A DNA stretch of 64,000 bases from Amycolatopsis australiensis (GCF_900119165.1 NZ_FPJG01000006.1:3410001-3474000), one strand, 5' to 3'. Shown: positions 1 to 9,808, counted from the first letter of the stretch. Translations and numbers: made by a program. Notes: generated by a model not told the origin, from the sequence alone.

Positions 1-1791
1 CAGGTCATCGGCGACGGCTTCCTGAACTACGTGTCCGCGAACGGTTTGCCCGCCTACTCCTACGTCGAGCTGTTCAACGACCACCCCGGGACCTACCAGG
101 ACATCCCGAAGAACGACGCGGTCACCAAGCAGGTCGTCGACTCGCTCATGAACAACTCGTCGTACAAGGACAACACGGTCATCGTGGTGACCGAGGACGA
201 CACCCAGAACGGCAGCAACGGGCCCGACCACGTCAGCAACACCTACCGCGTGCCGACCGTCGTGGTCGCTTCGCCGAAGTACATGAAGCAGGGCTACGTC
301 TCGCACGTCGCCTACAGCACCAACAACGTGCTGGCCGCGATGGAACGCACCCTGGAGAACGTGTCGCCCGGCGCCATCGACCCGAACGACAACCTCGGCC
401 CGACCACCTTCCCCATGACCTCCGCGGACCAGGCCGCGCTCGGCGACCCGCTGGAGGACCTGTGGGTCCAGGGCGCCACCCCGTTGTCGGCCACGGCCAA
501 CGCGTCGCCGACGACCGGTAACGCGCCGCTGACCGTGTCGTTCACCGGCTCGGCGACCGGCGGCCTGGCGCCCTACAGCTACAGCTGGAACTTCGGCGAC
601 GGGTCGGCGTCGAGCACTGCCCAGAATCCCAGTCACACCTACAACGCCGCCGGAAACTACACGGTGACGCTCACCGTGACCGACAGCGCTTCGCCAGCGC
701 ACACGGCCACTTCGAGCGTGGCCGTCACGGTCGGCGCTGTCGGCCAGCCGCTCGCGGCGTCCGCGTCCGCCGCGCCGACGTCCGGCCAGGTACCGCTGAC
801 CGTCGCGTTCAGCGGAACCGCCACCGGCGGGACACCGGCGTACTCCTACAGCTGGAACTTCGGTGACGGCAGCGTGGCGAGCACGGCGCAGAACCCGAGC
901 CACACCTACAACAACGCCGGCACGTACACGGCGACGCTGACCGTCACCGACAGCGCTTCGCCAGCGAAAGCCGCCACCTCGACCGTGCAGGTCACCGCGT
1001 CGCCCATCGCCGGAGCGCCGCCGGGCGCACCCACCGGCCTCACCGCCACCCCGGGGAACGGCCAGGTGACGTTGAACTGGACGGCACCTGCGAGCAACGG
1101 AGGCGTCAACATCACGTCCTACCGCGTGTACCGCGGCACCGCAAGCGGCGGCGAAGCGCTACTGACCACCGGCGGCTGCAGCAGCCTCGGCGCCGTGCTT
1201 TCCTGCACCGACGGCGGTCTCACCAACGGCCAGCCCTATTACTACCGGATCAGCGCCGTGAACTCGATCGGTGAGGGCGCGCAGAGCACCGAGGCGACGG
1301 CGACCCCCAGCGGCTGCGCGCCCAGGCAACTGCTCGGCAACCCGGGCTTCGAAACCGGAACCGCGGCGCCGTGGTCGACGAGCTCCGGCGTGGTCGCCGA
1401 CAACACCGCGGAACCCGCCCACACCGGCAGCTGGGACGCCTGGCTCGACGGATACGGATCGACGCACACCGACACGCTGTCCCAGCCCGTCACAATGCCG
1501 TCCGGGTGCTCGAGGTACCAGCTGGGCTACTGGCAGCACATCGACACGGCCGAAACCACGACGACGACCAAGTACGACACGCTCAAGGTGCAGGTGCTCA
1601 ACAGCGCGGGGACCGTCCTGGCGACACTGGCGACGTACTCCAATCTGGACCACAACACCGGTTACAGCCAGAAAACCTTCGACCTGGCCCCGTACGCGGG
1701 CCAGCAGATCACGCTGAAATTCACCGGAGCGGAGGACTACACGAGGCAGACGTCCTTCGTCATCGACGACACCGCAATCACCGTGAGCTGA
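1..1791 (+). CDS. Secreted phosphoesterase with two PKD domains, FN3 and C-terminal domain (5' end cut off)
   Basis: The frame is open from base 1, so the start lies outside the window. The first ~150 visible residues match the C-terminal part of the phosphoesterase (PF04185, phospholipase C/acid phosphatase-like) superfamily: a V-V-T-E-D-D-T segment followed by G-P-D-H-V, which usually carries metal ligands. Two PKD domains follow, each with the WNFGDGS core (about residues 160-245 and 250-335 of the visible part), then a fibronectin type III domain and a ~155-residue jelly-roll-like C-terminal domain opening with N-P-G-F-E. The PKD/FN3 tail implies an extracellular enzyme that attaches to polymer or cell surface. 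Substrate cannot be told. A strong hairpin follows the stop. Confidence 0.85.
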   Translation, partial: QVIGDGFLNYVSANGLPAYSYVELFNDHPGTYQDIPKNDAVTKQVVDSLMNNSSYKDNTVIVVTEDDTQNGSNGPDHVSNTYRVPTVVVASPKYMKQGYVSHVAYSTNNVLAAMERTLENVSPGAIDPNDNLGPTTFPMTSADQAALGDPLEDLWVQGATPLSATANASPTTGNAPLTVSFTGSATGGLAPYSYSWNFGDGSASSTAQNPSHTYNAAGNYTVTLTVTDSASPAHTATSSVAVTVGAVGQPLAASASAAPTSGQVPLTVAFSGTATGGTPAYSYSWNFGDGSVASTAQNPSHTYNNAGTYTATLTVTDSASPAKAATSTVQVTASPIAGAPPGAPTGLTATPGNGQVTLNWTAPASNGGVNITSYRVYRGTASGGEALLTTGGCSSLGAVLSCTDGGLTNGQPYYYRISAVNSIGEGAQSTEATATPSGCAPRQLLGNPGFETGTAAPWSTSSGVVADNTAEPAHTGSWDAWLDGYGSTHTDTLSQPVTMPSGCSRYQLGYWQHIDTAETTTTTKYDTLKVQVLNSAGTVLATLATYSNLDHNTGYSQKTFDLAPYAGQQITLKFTGAEDYTRQTSFVIDDTAITVS

Positions 1792-1808
1792 CTGCCAAGC
1801 AAACCGGT

Positions 1809-1838
1809 CGCCCCGGGGAACCCCGCGCCCCCGGGGCG
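1809..1838 (+). terminator. Hairpin after the phosphoesterase gene
   Basis: Perfect 10-bp stem CGCCCCGGGG / CCCCGGGGCG with a 10-nt loop, 18 bases past the stop codon. There is no T-tract, as is common in actinomycetes. Confidence 0.6.
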
Positions 1839-2221
1839 GCTTGTCTCGGTAGCCCCGGCGTGTGGCCTGGCCGCACGGCAGCGGCGGCGATGCGAACTGT
1901 CCACTATTCGACCGGCGGTCGACGGGTTCAAGGAGGGAATCGCGGAAGCTGTCCAGGAGTACACCTGCAGCCGCCGCAGATGACCAGGATCGATTTGGCG
2001 CTCGATGAAATCCTGGCCGGGCCGCCGGACGAAGGCGCGGCACCACGAAGGTGGGCGGCTTCCCAACTGCGATACAGGTGCACCGACACGGCCATCAGCT
2101 CGGTCTCTTTGGCCGGTGCCGCGCGAGCACACAGAAGGCCAGGCACGCTCCGCACGTCGGACACATCGCCATGTGCGGACCTGGTTGGAGATGCGTCCAC
2201 GCTGGCGCGGTCGATCCAACG
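1839..2221. other. Non-coding or decayed stretch
   Basis: No reading frame here has recognisable protein content. The overlapping open frames are arginine-rich artefacts of GC-rich DNA. Confidence 0.5.
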
Positions 2222-2399
2222 CGCCGCCCCTCGGCTGAGGCCGACGGTGGTCCGGCCCGCCACGCGCTTTATGGTCAGTCCAGGAAGAACTCGTTGCCTT
2301 CGGGGTCGGTCATCACGATGAACCCGGCGCTGAGCGGAGGCTCGGGCTCGAAGCGGCGCACCCGGGTGGCACCGAGTGCGATCAGCCGTTCGCACTCCG
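2222..2399. repeat. Diverged copy of the sequence at about 30.42-30.60 kb
   Basis: The stretch aligns by eye with roughly 30423-30604. It is nearly identical from 2275 to 2399 and looser before that. Similarity stops abruptly at about 2399, inside the VOC coding sequence, so this is a broken duplicate. Confidence 0.75.
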
Positions 2400-2402
2400 C
2401 TC
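2275..2402 (-). pseudogene. 3' fragment of a VOC (glyoxalase-fold) gene
   Basis: Read on the minus strand, this gives the last ~42 residues of a VOC-family protein, nearly the same as the C-terminus of the intact copy at 30482-30943. The final residues are E-F-F-L-D here and E-F-C-L-D there, and both end in TGA. The upstream two thirds are missing and replaced by unrelated sequence at about 2400. It cannot encode a functional protein. Confidence 0.75.
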
Positions 2403-2543
2403 CTGGCCCTGCAGCCGGTGCAGCGCTGGCCGTCCGCGGCCAGCGAGGATCTCGCCGTGTACAACGTCGCGACCGGCCGCGTCGCCACCATTGTGGACAA
2501 TCGGAACAGCGATGAGCCGTAACCCGGAACGGCTCACGGCGAA

Positions 2544-2581
2544 GGCGGTCGCCACGATGGACACCCGTCGTGGCGACCGCC
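2544..2581 (-). terminator. Strong hairpin downstream of the chitosanase
   Basis: Perfect 14-bp stem GGCGGTCGCCACGA / TCGTGGCGACCGCC with a 10-nt loop, 20 bases beyond the chitosanase stop on the minus strand. It is a likely rho-independent-like terminator without a T-run. Confidence 0.75.
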
Positions 2582-2601
2582 TCCGGCCGGCTGCGTCGCG
2601 A

Positions 2602-3384
2602 CTAGATACCCATGCTCGCGCCGAGGCTGTCCAGCGCCTTCTGGACCAGGGCCTGGGCGTTGGCGTTCAGGTTGGCGTTGGTGCCGTTCACCACCCAGGA
2701 CGAGCCGGAGAAGATCACCACGGTCACGCCGTTGTCGACGCCACCGGTGGTGCCGCTGCTGGGAATGCCGAGCAGGGAGGCCGACTTCACGGACGCCTCG
2801 CCCAGCTCGCGCGAGTCGTTGTCCGAAGTGGTCTGGTTGTTCCCGGTCTGCGTGTCGCCGAAGATGGCGCCGATGCACTTGCTCTTGTAGAACATCAGCG
2901 CGAACTGCCGGCCCTTGATGTTGTGTTCCTTGTAGAAGAAGTGCGGGCAGGGGGACTTGCGGTCGTAGCAGTCGTCGCCCAGCACGTAGAACGGCACGTG
3001 GTGCGCCGCGAGCTGCTTGCCGTTGCTGTCCTGGAAAGTCGTCGTCCCCTGGTGGTCGGGATCGGGGTCGGGGTCGCTGCCGTCGTCGTCGACGGCCAGG
3101 CTGGAACTGTAGGCGTAGACGCCCTTCGCCACCTGGAAGACGTTGACGTTCTTGGCCCGCGTCATGGTGTTGATGTGGGGCTTGGAGTTGACCTGGTTCG
3201 CGGACGTGCTGTTCTTCTTGACGCCGGCCAGTACCTCGGCGGCCGTGTAGGTCTTGGCCGCCGCCGCGTCCGGCGCGCCGGCCTGGGTGTCCATCGTGGC
3301 GGCGTCGGCGGATTTGACGGCGAACGGAATGGCGAGCGCCAGAGCCGCGGCGGCTGCCACGGCGAGGCGCGGACGGGATGACAT
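2602..3384 (-). CDS. Secreted GH75-family chitosanase
   Basis: The product has 260 residues. The start at 3384 is preceded by CTGGAGG at good spacing. Residues 1-29 form a signal peptide (basic start, alanine-rich core, A-D-A cleavage). The mature part fits glycoside hydrolase family 75: an acidic V-D-D-D-G segment, then V-P-F-Y-V-L, then the I-F-G-D-T and L-G-E-A-S motifs, whose Asp and Glu match the catalytic pair known in fungal GH75 chitosanases. Family enzymes cut chitosan internally. It is a single gene between a strong terminator and a palindromic operator, probably repressed until chitosan oligomers are present. The specificity is inferred from the family. Confidence 0.8.
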   Translation of the reverse strand: MSSRPRLAVAAAAALALAIPFAVKSADAATMDTQAGAPDAAAAKTYTAAEVLAGVKKNSTSANQVNSKPHINTMTRAKNVNVFQVAKGVYAYSSSLAVDDDGSDPDPDPDHQGTTTFQDSNGKQLAAHHVPFYVLGDDCYDRKSPCPHFFYKEHNIKGRQFALMFYKSKCIGAIFGDTQTGNNQTTSDNDSRELGEASVKSASLLGIPSSGTTGGVDNGVTVVIFSGSSWVVNGTNANLNANAQALVQKALDSLGASMGI

Positions 3385-3418
3385 GGCTGGCCTCCAGCGG
3401 TCGTGGGGACACTGCTTA

Positions 3419-3437
3419 GTTAGGAACACTTCCTAAC
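3419..3437 (-). promoter_or_regulatory. Palindromic operator upstream of the chitosanase (CsnR-like)
   Basis: GTTAGGAA-CAC-TTCCTAAC is a perfect 8-bp inverted repeat with a 3-base spacer, 34 bases before the chitosanase start. From memory, actinomycete chitosanase genes carry a similar TTAGGAA...TTCCTAA palindrome bound by the ROK-family repressor CsnR. The assignment is by similarity of the motif and context only. Confidence 0.65.
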
Positions 3438-3917
3438 ATAGGGAACGCTGTCGGGAAATAACTTTACGAAGATTTTAACCAAATGTCCCGGTCGCCGGAG
3501 CATGCGCGACGGTTCCGGACCGGTTCCTTCCGGCGCGTGGGTGGTCTGCATCTGCGAAGAGTTCTCGGCCGCGAAGCCGCGCGAGCGGCCGGAGACCGTG
3601 GAGAGCCTGCCTGCCGCACCGCCGGACGAGGAGCTGGGGGACGTGCAACCAGGGCGTCATCCGCTCCGACCTTTGCACCGTCGCGCCTGAAATACCTGTC
3701 GTCGTCGGAGTCCGGCGGTCGCCTGGCCAAGCTCATGAAGCCCACTTGACGGATCGCCCGCACATCGGCATGAGCGTGCGCCTCCCCGAGGCGGTGAATG
3801 ACCGCGCTCTGCGCTGGCACGGTGCGTTCCAGATCGATTCAAGGCTCGGGCCGGGCGTTCTTCTGCTCTGAGCGATCGCTGCGGGATCCGTGGGTTGGCC
3901 GGCCTAGGCTTTCCGTC
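3438..3917. other. Region without a convincing gene
   Basis: The left part holds the chitosanase promoter. One short plus-strand frame at 3502-3690 gives a plausible ~60-residue stretch but has no family match that I recognise and no clear ribosome site. I do not call a gene. Confidence 0.4.
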
Positions 3918-5144
3918 ATGGGGGCGCTGGAACAGACCACGAGCAAGGCCGACTCCCTTCGGATTTTCGGCGCTGCCGGGATATCATTGCTCGGCGACGG
4001 CGTCCGTAGCGTCGCTCTGCCTTTGCTCGCCGTCGCCCTGTCACCGACACCGGCAGCGGTCGGCATCGTCACCTTCGCCGGCACCGTCCCGATCCTGCTT
4101 TTCACGCTGCTGGGCGGTGCACTCGCCGACCGGCAGACCGCCGGGCCCTTATGTGGCGGACCGACCTGCTGCGCGGTGCCCTCGTCGCGGCGTTCGCCAT
4201 CTGGTTGCTCGTGAGCACCCCGCCACTGTGGACGCTAGCCGTCACCACCTTCGTGCTCGGCAGTGCCGGTACCGTCTTCGACAACGCTTCCAACAGCTTC
4301 ATCGTCGACCTCTTCGGCCCCGGTCCGGCCCAGCTGGCTACCGCCAACAGCCGCTTGCAGGCCATCCAAGTGGTGAGCTTCCAGTTCATCGGACCGCCTC
4401 TGGGCGCCGCATTGTTCACCGTCTCCGCCGGTGCGCCACTGGTCGTCGACGCGGTCTCGTTCATGGCGGCCGCCGTTCTCGTGCTCACCATCCGCGCCCG
4501 GCACACCGCTGCGCGTCCCGACCGGACCACGACCATCCGGGCCGACATCCGGTGAGGGCCTGCGCTGGCTCTGGCAGCACCACGGCCTGCGGCTGCTGGC
4601 ACTCGAGCTCGGAGTGGCCAACCTAACCCTCACGATGGGCACCACCATGCTGGTTCTGCTCATCGTGAAGGTCCTGCACGGCCCGGCCGCGATCTACGGC
4701 GTTGTCCTGCTGGCCGGCGCGGCCGGCGGCCTGCTCGGCAGCCTCGCCGGCGGCCGGGTCCGCGAGCACCTTCGGCCCGCTCCGGGACTTGGGTTGTCGA
4801 TCGGCCTGATCGCCGCTGGTCTGCTGCTCGCGGGGTTCGCTTGGTCCATCCCAGTCGTCGCAGTCGCCTACGCCGCCGGCGCGTTCGGCATCATGCTGTG
4901 GAACGTGCAGGCCGTGGTGATCCGCCAACGGCTCATCCCTCGCGAGCTGATGGGCCTGGCCACGAGCAGCTACCGGCTGATCGGCTGGGGCGCCGGCCCC
5001 ATCGGCGCCGCCCTGGGTGGCCTCCTCGGCTCCGTACTCGGCGTGCGAGCCCCGCTCATCATCGGTGGGGCGGTCCTGGCGCTGTCCTTGCTGCTGGTCC
5101 CGCGGCTGGCCGTGCTGGAGCCCAGCGGGCCGGCTTCGGCCTAA
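3918..5144 (+). pseudogene. MFS transporter split by two frameshifts
   Basis: Three successive frames join into one 12-helix major facilitator protein of the enterobactin-exporter (DUF894/MFS_3) type. Frame one runs from ATG 3918 to about 4140 (helices 1-2, G-G-A-L-A-D-R loop motif), frame two from about 4143 to 4553 and frame three from about 4556 to the stop at 5144. The first break behaves like a one-base loss near 4139. The second looks like an extra T in CGG(T)GAG at about 4553. The two shifts cancel, so all parts are present. Either the gene is recently inactivated or the assembly has two errors. Confidence 0.75.
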
Positions 5145-5393
5145 CCGGCCTCGACCGCTCCAAACTCACTATGCGACCCGTATGGTCCGGTGCCGCCGGC
5201 ACGCTCGTCGGCATGAGCGGGCATCGCGGCCGCCGTCTCCAGCTGTGGGCCGTGGAGAGACAGCCAGGCGGCAAGTCGGCCGGCCGCGGCGATCGTCGAA
5301 GGCGTGCAGTCGAGCCCCGATCCGGTGGTTCGCCTGCCAGGACCGCAAGGGCTCACTCGGCGTGGTGCACAGCGCGACATGTCGTCAACGTGA

Positions 5394-5765
5394 TCAAGAC
5401 CGCCGGCGCCGGAACCGGACTCCGGGGGCGGTGGCCAGCGCAGCGGCCGCGTACCCTCCGGCCGTCAGGGCCGGCAGAGGCAAGGCGTTCAGCCATCCGT
5501 CGCGCACGGCTGTGTCGAGCCAGAGCACGTCCAGCAGATGCCACATCGCCACCACGAAAACGGGGGCGAACAGGGCAACTCGCCACGCCGGTCTCACCCC
5601 GGTTGCCCACAGCAGTGGCCAGGCTGCCAACGCCGCGACCGGCAACGCGAAGACCACGATGCCCAAGGCGCCCAGCTCGGCGCGTGACAGCGCCGCGTCC
5701 AGAGAGGATGTCTTCATCACTGCCAGCCAGGACAGGCCCAGGGCTCCGCCTACGATCGCGGCCAT
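5394..5765 (-). CDS. Small membrane protein of unknown function
   Basis: The product has about 123 residues with four hydrophobic helices (starting A-A-I-V-G-G-A-L, then V-F-A-L-P-V-A, then V-A-L-F-A-P-V-F, then the L-T-A-G-G-Y-A-A-A-A-L region) and a basic C-terminus. I chose ATG 5765 because the codons upstream are poor in G/C at third positions. An upstream ATG at 5894 in the same frame is possible. No family is recognised. It sits alone in a decayed neighbourhood next to the broken MFS gene, so it may itself be a relic. Confidence 0.5.
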   Translation of the reverse strand: MAAIVGGALGLSWLAVMKTSSLDAALSRAELGALGIVVFALPVAALAAWPLLWATGVRPAWRVALFAPVFVVAMWHLLDVLWLDTAVRDGWLNALPLPALTAGGYAAAALATAPGVRFRRRRS

Positions 5766-7114
5766 CCCACACCGGTGGGCCGGCCCCGGCCCGCTCGGCC
5801 GACATCCCGCGGGCTCGGCGTCGTGATCATCCACGTCGAGCACGGTAGGCCGTTCCCAGCCTGCGCCACCATGAGTAGGACTACTCGATTCCATCCAGGC
5901 CGGTATCGGGTTCCGATCGTCGCGCGGGCAACGCTCGCCCAGCGGCATGGGCGGACGCTGGAGCAGTCGTCATCGTCCATGGCGTCCACGGCCAGAATGC
6001 CGAGTGTCGCGAGCAGCCGCCGACGAAGTGGCCGGTCGGCCTCGATAGGCTGTTCCGTCGGTACGGCACATCCCGCGAGCATTGCGTTGACGCGGTACGC
6101 CATCGGTGCGGCGCCCCGAACCTTGCCCCGCGAAAGCCGGCGCTGCCGCCGAACCTCGTCCCGACGAACCCGCCGGTCCTTGCCCGCGCGGTTCTGGCGG
6201 GGGCGAGCATTCAGCGGGCGTGAGCGCCCCCCGCGCCGCCAGCAGCGCGGGGGCCGCTCGTCCGTAGCGCCAGACCGATTGAGGACGGAGCTGGAGGGGA
6301 TTGCGGCGTTGGTGCGTTCTGCCGGCAGCACGCGAACCGTCGCATGTCGGGCGGCCAGGATCCAGGCGCTGCCTGAGCCTGTTGGTGCACCGCTCGCCCG
6401 CGTCTCGCTGTTGCATGAGGCGCGGATCGAAGGTGAGAGGTTCCCCTCAGGATCGGCGGCGTGTGAGGCACCGGGTCCGCGGTGTATCGGCCGGCGACCC
6501 ACCGCGGTCGCCGACCCGGCAAGCCGGTGGGCGATGTCGACCAGCACCGGCACGTGCGGCCGCCGTTCCCGGATCCGCTGGCGCATCCGGGAACGCGGTC
6601 GCCCGTTACTGCCTGGCGATGCCGCCGGAGTCGTTGCGCCGGACCGGGCTGGCAACGGCCCACTCGGCCGAGGTCGCGTCGTCGGCCGCCCAGCTTTCGA
6701 TGTCGAAGCAGGAGGTGCGGATCCGGGTGAAGGTGGCCAGCACTCCGGTGCGGGGACGGTGACGTTCGGTCGGCCCGGACGACGACGCGGATGCGGTCGC
6801 ACCACGCCGCCGCCTGCGCCGGGGACAACGCCAGCGTGTCGATCCCGGCGTGGTGACGTTCCAGACCGGACCGGAACACAGCCTGGCGAGGATCGAGATT
6901 CAGCGCGGAAAGAGCTGAAGTCCACCGCGGGCCGCCGTGTGTCGAGGTAACTGATCAGGACCTCGTGGATCGTTGCGCGAGAGGAGTACCCGAGAAGGCC
7001 TGGGTAAACACGTCGGCTCTGCTCAAGCCGGTATCGCCGCGAGCTGCGCTGGTCACTGATCGGCTGGTTCGCTCCGGGTGCGATGCCCCGCGCTGTGCCG
7101 GCGGGCTGCTGCTC
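5766..7114. other. Decayed DNA with unrecognised minus-strand coding remnants
   Basis: No intact gene was found. On the minus strand, three pieces in different frames have natural codon use and seem to join: one around 6900-6990 (containing I-H-E-V-L-I-S-Y-L-D), one around 6780-6879 (containing H-H-A-G-I-D-T-L-A-L-S) and one ending at a stop near 6613 (containing F-D-I-E-S-W-A-A-D-D). I do not recognise the family. They look like one gene broken by frameshifts. Confidence 0.4.
5873..5886. promoter_or_regulatory. Short palindrome upstream of the small membrane-protein gene
   Basis: GAGTAG-GA-CTACTC is a perfect 6-bp inverted repeat about 110 bases upstream of the 5765 start. It could be a regulator site. 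Nothing else supports it. Confidence 0.25.
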
Positions 7115-7567
7115 GCTCACGCCCCGCTCGCCCCACTCAAGCGTGCCCTCAGGGTGTTCCTGATCGGCGTGGTGATCTGGCGGCGGGTGCGTCGGCAACC
7201 GCGCCCCGCCGACCGAGCCGGCCTTCACCGCGGTCGGGACCGTGTCCGGGCTCGGGCCGGCGCTACTGGGCTCGGTCGGTCCGTTGACCGCACCGTTCTT
7301 CCTCGCCGTCGGCCTGACCCGCGCGGCCTACATCGGCACCGAGGCCGCCGGCGCGCTGACCATGCACCTGACCAAGATCGCCCCTACGGCGGCGGTGACC
7401 TCCTTACCAGCACAGCATGGCTCTACGGCGCAGCGCTCACCCCGGCGACCTTGCTCGGTGCGTGGGCCGGCAAGCAGATCGGCGGCCGGATCAGTGACCG
7501 CGCGTTCGTGCTGCTCGTCGAGATCGGGCTGCTCGCTGCGGGCGCACTCTTCCTGATCGGCTTATAG
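7115..7567 (+). pseudogene. TauE/SafE-type permease, truncated and frameshifted
   Basis: Three frames together give the C-terminal half of a sulfite exporter TauE/SafE family permease: L-K-R-A-L-R-V-F-L-I-G-V-V up to about 7195, then V-S-G-L-G-P-A-L-L-G-S to A-L-T-M-H-L-T-K-I-A up to about 7383, then Y-G-A-A-L-T-P-A-T-L-L-G-A-W-A-G-K to the stop at 7567. The first half of the protein is missing and there are two frameshifts. It is not functional. Confidence 0.7.
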
Positions 7568-7772
7568 GGCAAGAACTTCGCCTTCAGGTCGGCTACATAG
7601 GAATCATCATCGCCAACATTCGGGACCGCGTCTCGGAAGCAAACCAGCGGCTGGCTCCGCAAGGTCGCTGGACTGTAGGTCGGTGTCAAGCGAAGCCCCC
7701 CGGAAGCTGGCCAGCCCTCGACCGCGCACGCTCCCGCATTCCAGTTCGTCCTCGCCGACCAGGGTGTCCGGT

Positions 7773-7888
7773 CATCGCCGACTTGCGGGGCAAGTAGTTG
7801 AGCAGACAGGTGTCCGGCGCGCAAGGGTGTGGGCTGCTCCGTCGTGCCCGGCACCCAGTCGTGCCGAGACGAGCACGATGCGCTTCAT
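7773..7888 (-). pseudogene. Possible N-terminal fragment of an MGDG-synthase-like glycosyltransferase
   Basis: On the minus strand a frame starts M-K-R-I-V-L-V-S-A-R-L-G-A-G-H-D-G-A-A, the typical first strand and glycine/histidine loop of monogalactosyldiacylglycerol-synthase-like glycosyltransferases. It stops after 38 residues with no continuation of the fold. It is a very short remnant, so the family call rests on one motif. Confidence 0.3.
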
Positions 7889-8166
7889 GCCCACTTGTTC
7901 TGCGACAGGTAGGTAGACGTTCTCCATGGTCATCGATCAACGTGGGTGACAGGCTTGCCGGTGAACGGGCGTCGCGTCGCACGGCTGGACATTGTGTCCG
8001 TATCGGACATTCTGCATGTCGGTTGGTCATTGTGCCCCAAGGGTTTCTGTGGGGCCGACGTCGAAGAATCTGTTCACCGGCTGTTCGCGTCGGCGTCGTT
8101 TCGTGGCCGGGTTGGTGACGTGGGATGCCGGGGACGGCCCGTCCCGGGCCTGGCGAGGAGGAAGCC
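7889..8166. other. Upstream region of the secreted phosphatase
   Basis: No gene seen. It includes a short dyad GGACA-TTG-TGTCC at 7987-7999 and presumably the promoter of the downstream phosphatase. Confidence 0.35.
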
Positions 8167-9798
8167 TTGTCCCCGAACCGCATCCGCATCCCGGCCGCGC
8201 TCGCGGCAGTGGGGATGCTCACGGCCGTGCCCGTCGCCTCCGCGTCGGCCGTTCATCCCGGCAGTCACCACGTCCTGCTGATCTCCGTCGATGGCCTGCA
8301 CCAGGCCGACCTGGCTACCTACGCCGCGCAACATCCGCATTCTGCGCTGGCCGGCCTGGTCGCTCGGGGGACCGAGTACACCGGTGCGCGCACGCCGGTG
8401 CCGTCCGACTCGTTCCCCGGCCTGATCGGGCAGCTGACCGGCGGCGACCCGGCGGCCACGGGGATCTACTACGACGCCACCTACAACCACCGGCTGCTGC
8501 CCGCGGGAACGACCTCGTGTGCCGGCGTACGGCCGGGAGCGCAGGTCGACCTCACCGAGGACCTCGATCGCGACCGGAGCAGGCTGGACGCCGGTCAGGG
8601 CCTGACCGGGCTGCCGGGCTCGGTGCTGGGCATGACCGGCAACCCCGCGACGCTGCTGAACCCCGCCGCGCTCCCCGTCGACCCGCGCAGTTGCCGTCCG
8701 GTCCAGCCGCACGAGTACCTGAAGGTCAACACCGTGTTCGAGGTCGCCCGCCAGGCCGGGCTGCGCACGGCGTGGTCGGACAAGCACCCCGCATACGAAA
8801 TCCTCGACGGTCCGTCGGGCACCGGCGTGCAGGACCTGTTCACCCCGGAGATCAACAGCACCGGCCCGGCCGTAACCGGCGACTGGACCACCGACAACGC
8901 CGCCACCCAGCAGTACGACGGCTACAAGGCCCAAGCCGTGCTCAACGAGATCGACGGCTACGACCACAGCCGGTCCCGCCGCGTCGGCACCCCAGCGGTG
9001 TTCGGGCTCAACTTCCAGTCCGTGTCGACCGCCCAGAAACTGCCGAAGTCCGGCGGGCGACCCGGTGGGTACCTGCCCGGAGGTGTCGAGCCCGGCCCGG
9101 TGCTGACCTCGGCGCTGGACTTCGTGGACGGCCGCATCGGTGCGTTCGTGGCCGAACTGCGGCGGCACCATCTCGACCGCGACACCACGATCATCCTGTC
9201 GGCCAAGCACGGGCAGTCGCCGACCGACCGGGCCGCGTTGACCCGCGTGCCCGACGGCAAGCTGCTCGACGGGCTGAACGCGGCCTGGCGGGCCGGTCAC
9301 CCCGGCGCCGGCGACCTCGTCGCCGCCTCGGCCGACGACGACGCGATGCTGCTGTGGCTCACCGACCGCTCGCCGGCGGCCACGGAGTTCGCGAAGCAGT
9401 ACCTGCTGGCCCAGAACGGAACCGGCACCGACAGCACCGGCGCGGCCAAGGCATTCGCCCGCTCCGGCCTGCAGACGGTGTACGCGGGCGTGGATGCCGC
9501 GCGCTACTTCGGGGTGCGGCCCGGCGACGACCGGGTGCCGGACCTGTTCGGCGTCACGCAGTACGGCGTCGTCTACACCGGCGGGACGAAGAAGATCGCC
9601 GAACACGGCGGCGTCGCCCCGGACGATCGCGCGGTGCCGCTCGTGGTCACGGGACCGGGCCGGGAATCCCGGACGGTCGCCGCGCCGGTGACGACGACCC
9701 AGATCGCCCCGACGATCCTCCGGCTGCTCGGCCTGCAGCCCCAGGCGCTGCAGGCGGTACGCCAGGAAGGGACGCGCGTGCTGCCCTTCCTCGGCTGA
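8167..9798 (+). CDS. Secreted alkaline-phosphatase-family hydrolase (type I phosphodiesterase/nucleotide pyrophosphatase)
   Basis: The product has about 543 residues. The TTG start at 8167 follows GAGGAGG at good spacing. A signal peptide ends in A-S-A-S-A. The opening L-I-S-V-D-G-L-H then matches the first metal-binding Asp of the phosphodiesterase/ENPP fold, and P-S-D-S-F-P-G-L around residue 75 holds the likely catalytic Ser or Thr position. Later motifs include I-I-L-S-A-K-H-G-Q and E-H-G-G, which supply metal ligands. Family members hydrolyse phosphodiesters or phosphonates outside the cell. An internal segment is copied in broken form at 28.9 kb. The gene converges on the blaI-M56 operon. 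Confidence 0.82.
   Translation: MSPNRIRIPAALAAVGMLTAVPVASASAVHPGSHHVLLISVDGLHQADLATYAAQHPHSALAGLVARGTEYTGARTPVPSDSFPGLIGQLTGGDPAATGIYYDATYNHRLLPAGTTSCAGVRPGAQVDLTEDLDRDRSRLDAGQGLTGLPGSVLGMTGNPATLLNPAALPVDPRSCRPVQPHEYLKVNTVFEVARQAGLRTAWSDKHPAYEILDGPSGTGVQDLFTPEINSTGPAVTGDWTTDNAATQQYDGYKAQAVLNEIDGYDHSRSRRVGTPAVFGLNFQSVSTAQKLPKSGGRPGGYLPGGVEPGPVLTSALDFVDGRIGAFVAELRRHHLDRDTTIILSAKHGQSPTDRAALTRVPDGKLLDGLNAAWRAGHPGAGDLVAASADDDAMLLWLTDRSPAATEFAKQYLLAQNGTGTDSTGAAKAFARSGLQTVYAGVDAARYFGVRPGDDRVPDLFGVTQYGVVYTGGTKKIAEHGGVAPDDRAVPLVVTGPGRESRTVAAPVTTTQIAPTILRLLGLQPQALQAVRQEGTRVLPFLG
8598..8935 (+). repeat. Segment duplicated at 28911-29205
   Basis: This part of the phosphatase gene is similar at the base level to the fragment at 28.9 kb. 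The two share long runs such as CCTGACCGGGCTGC and GGCATGACCGGCAAC and the stretch coding for F-T-P-E-I-N-S-T-G-P. This copy is in frame, the other is broken. Confidence 0.8.
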
Positions 9799-9808
9799 AG
9801 GCGGTGAG

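Noticed and set aside
5775..6950. A 391-codon plus-strand open frame
   Set aside because: It has no recognisable content, and minus-strand fragments with natural codon use overlap it.
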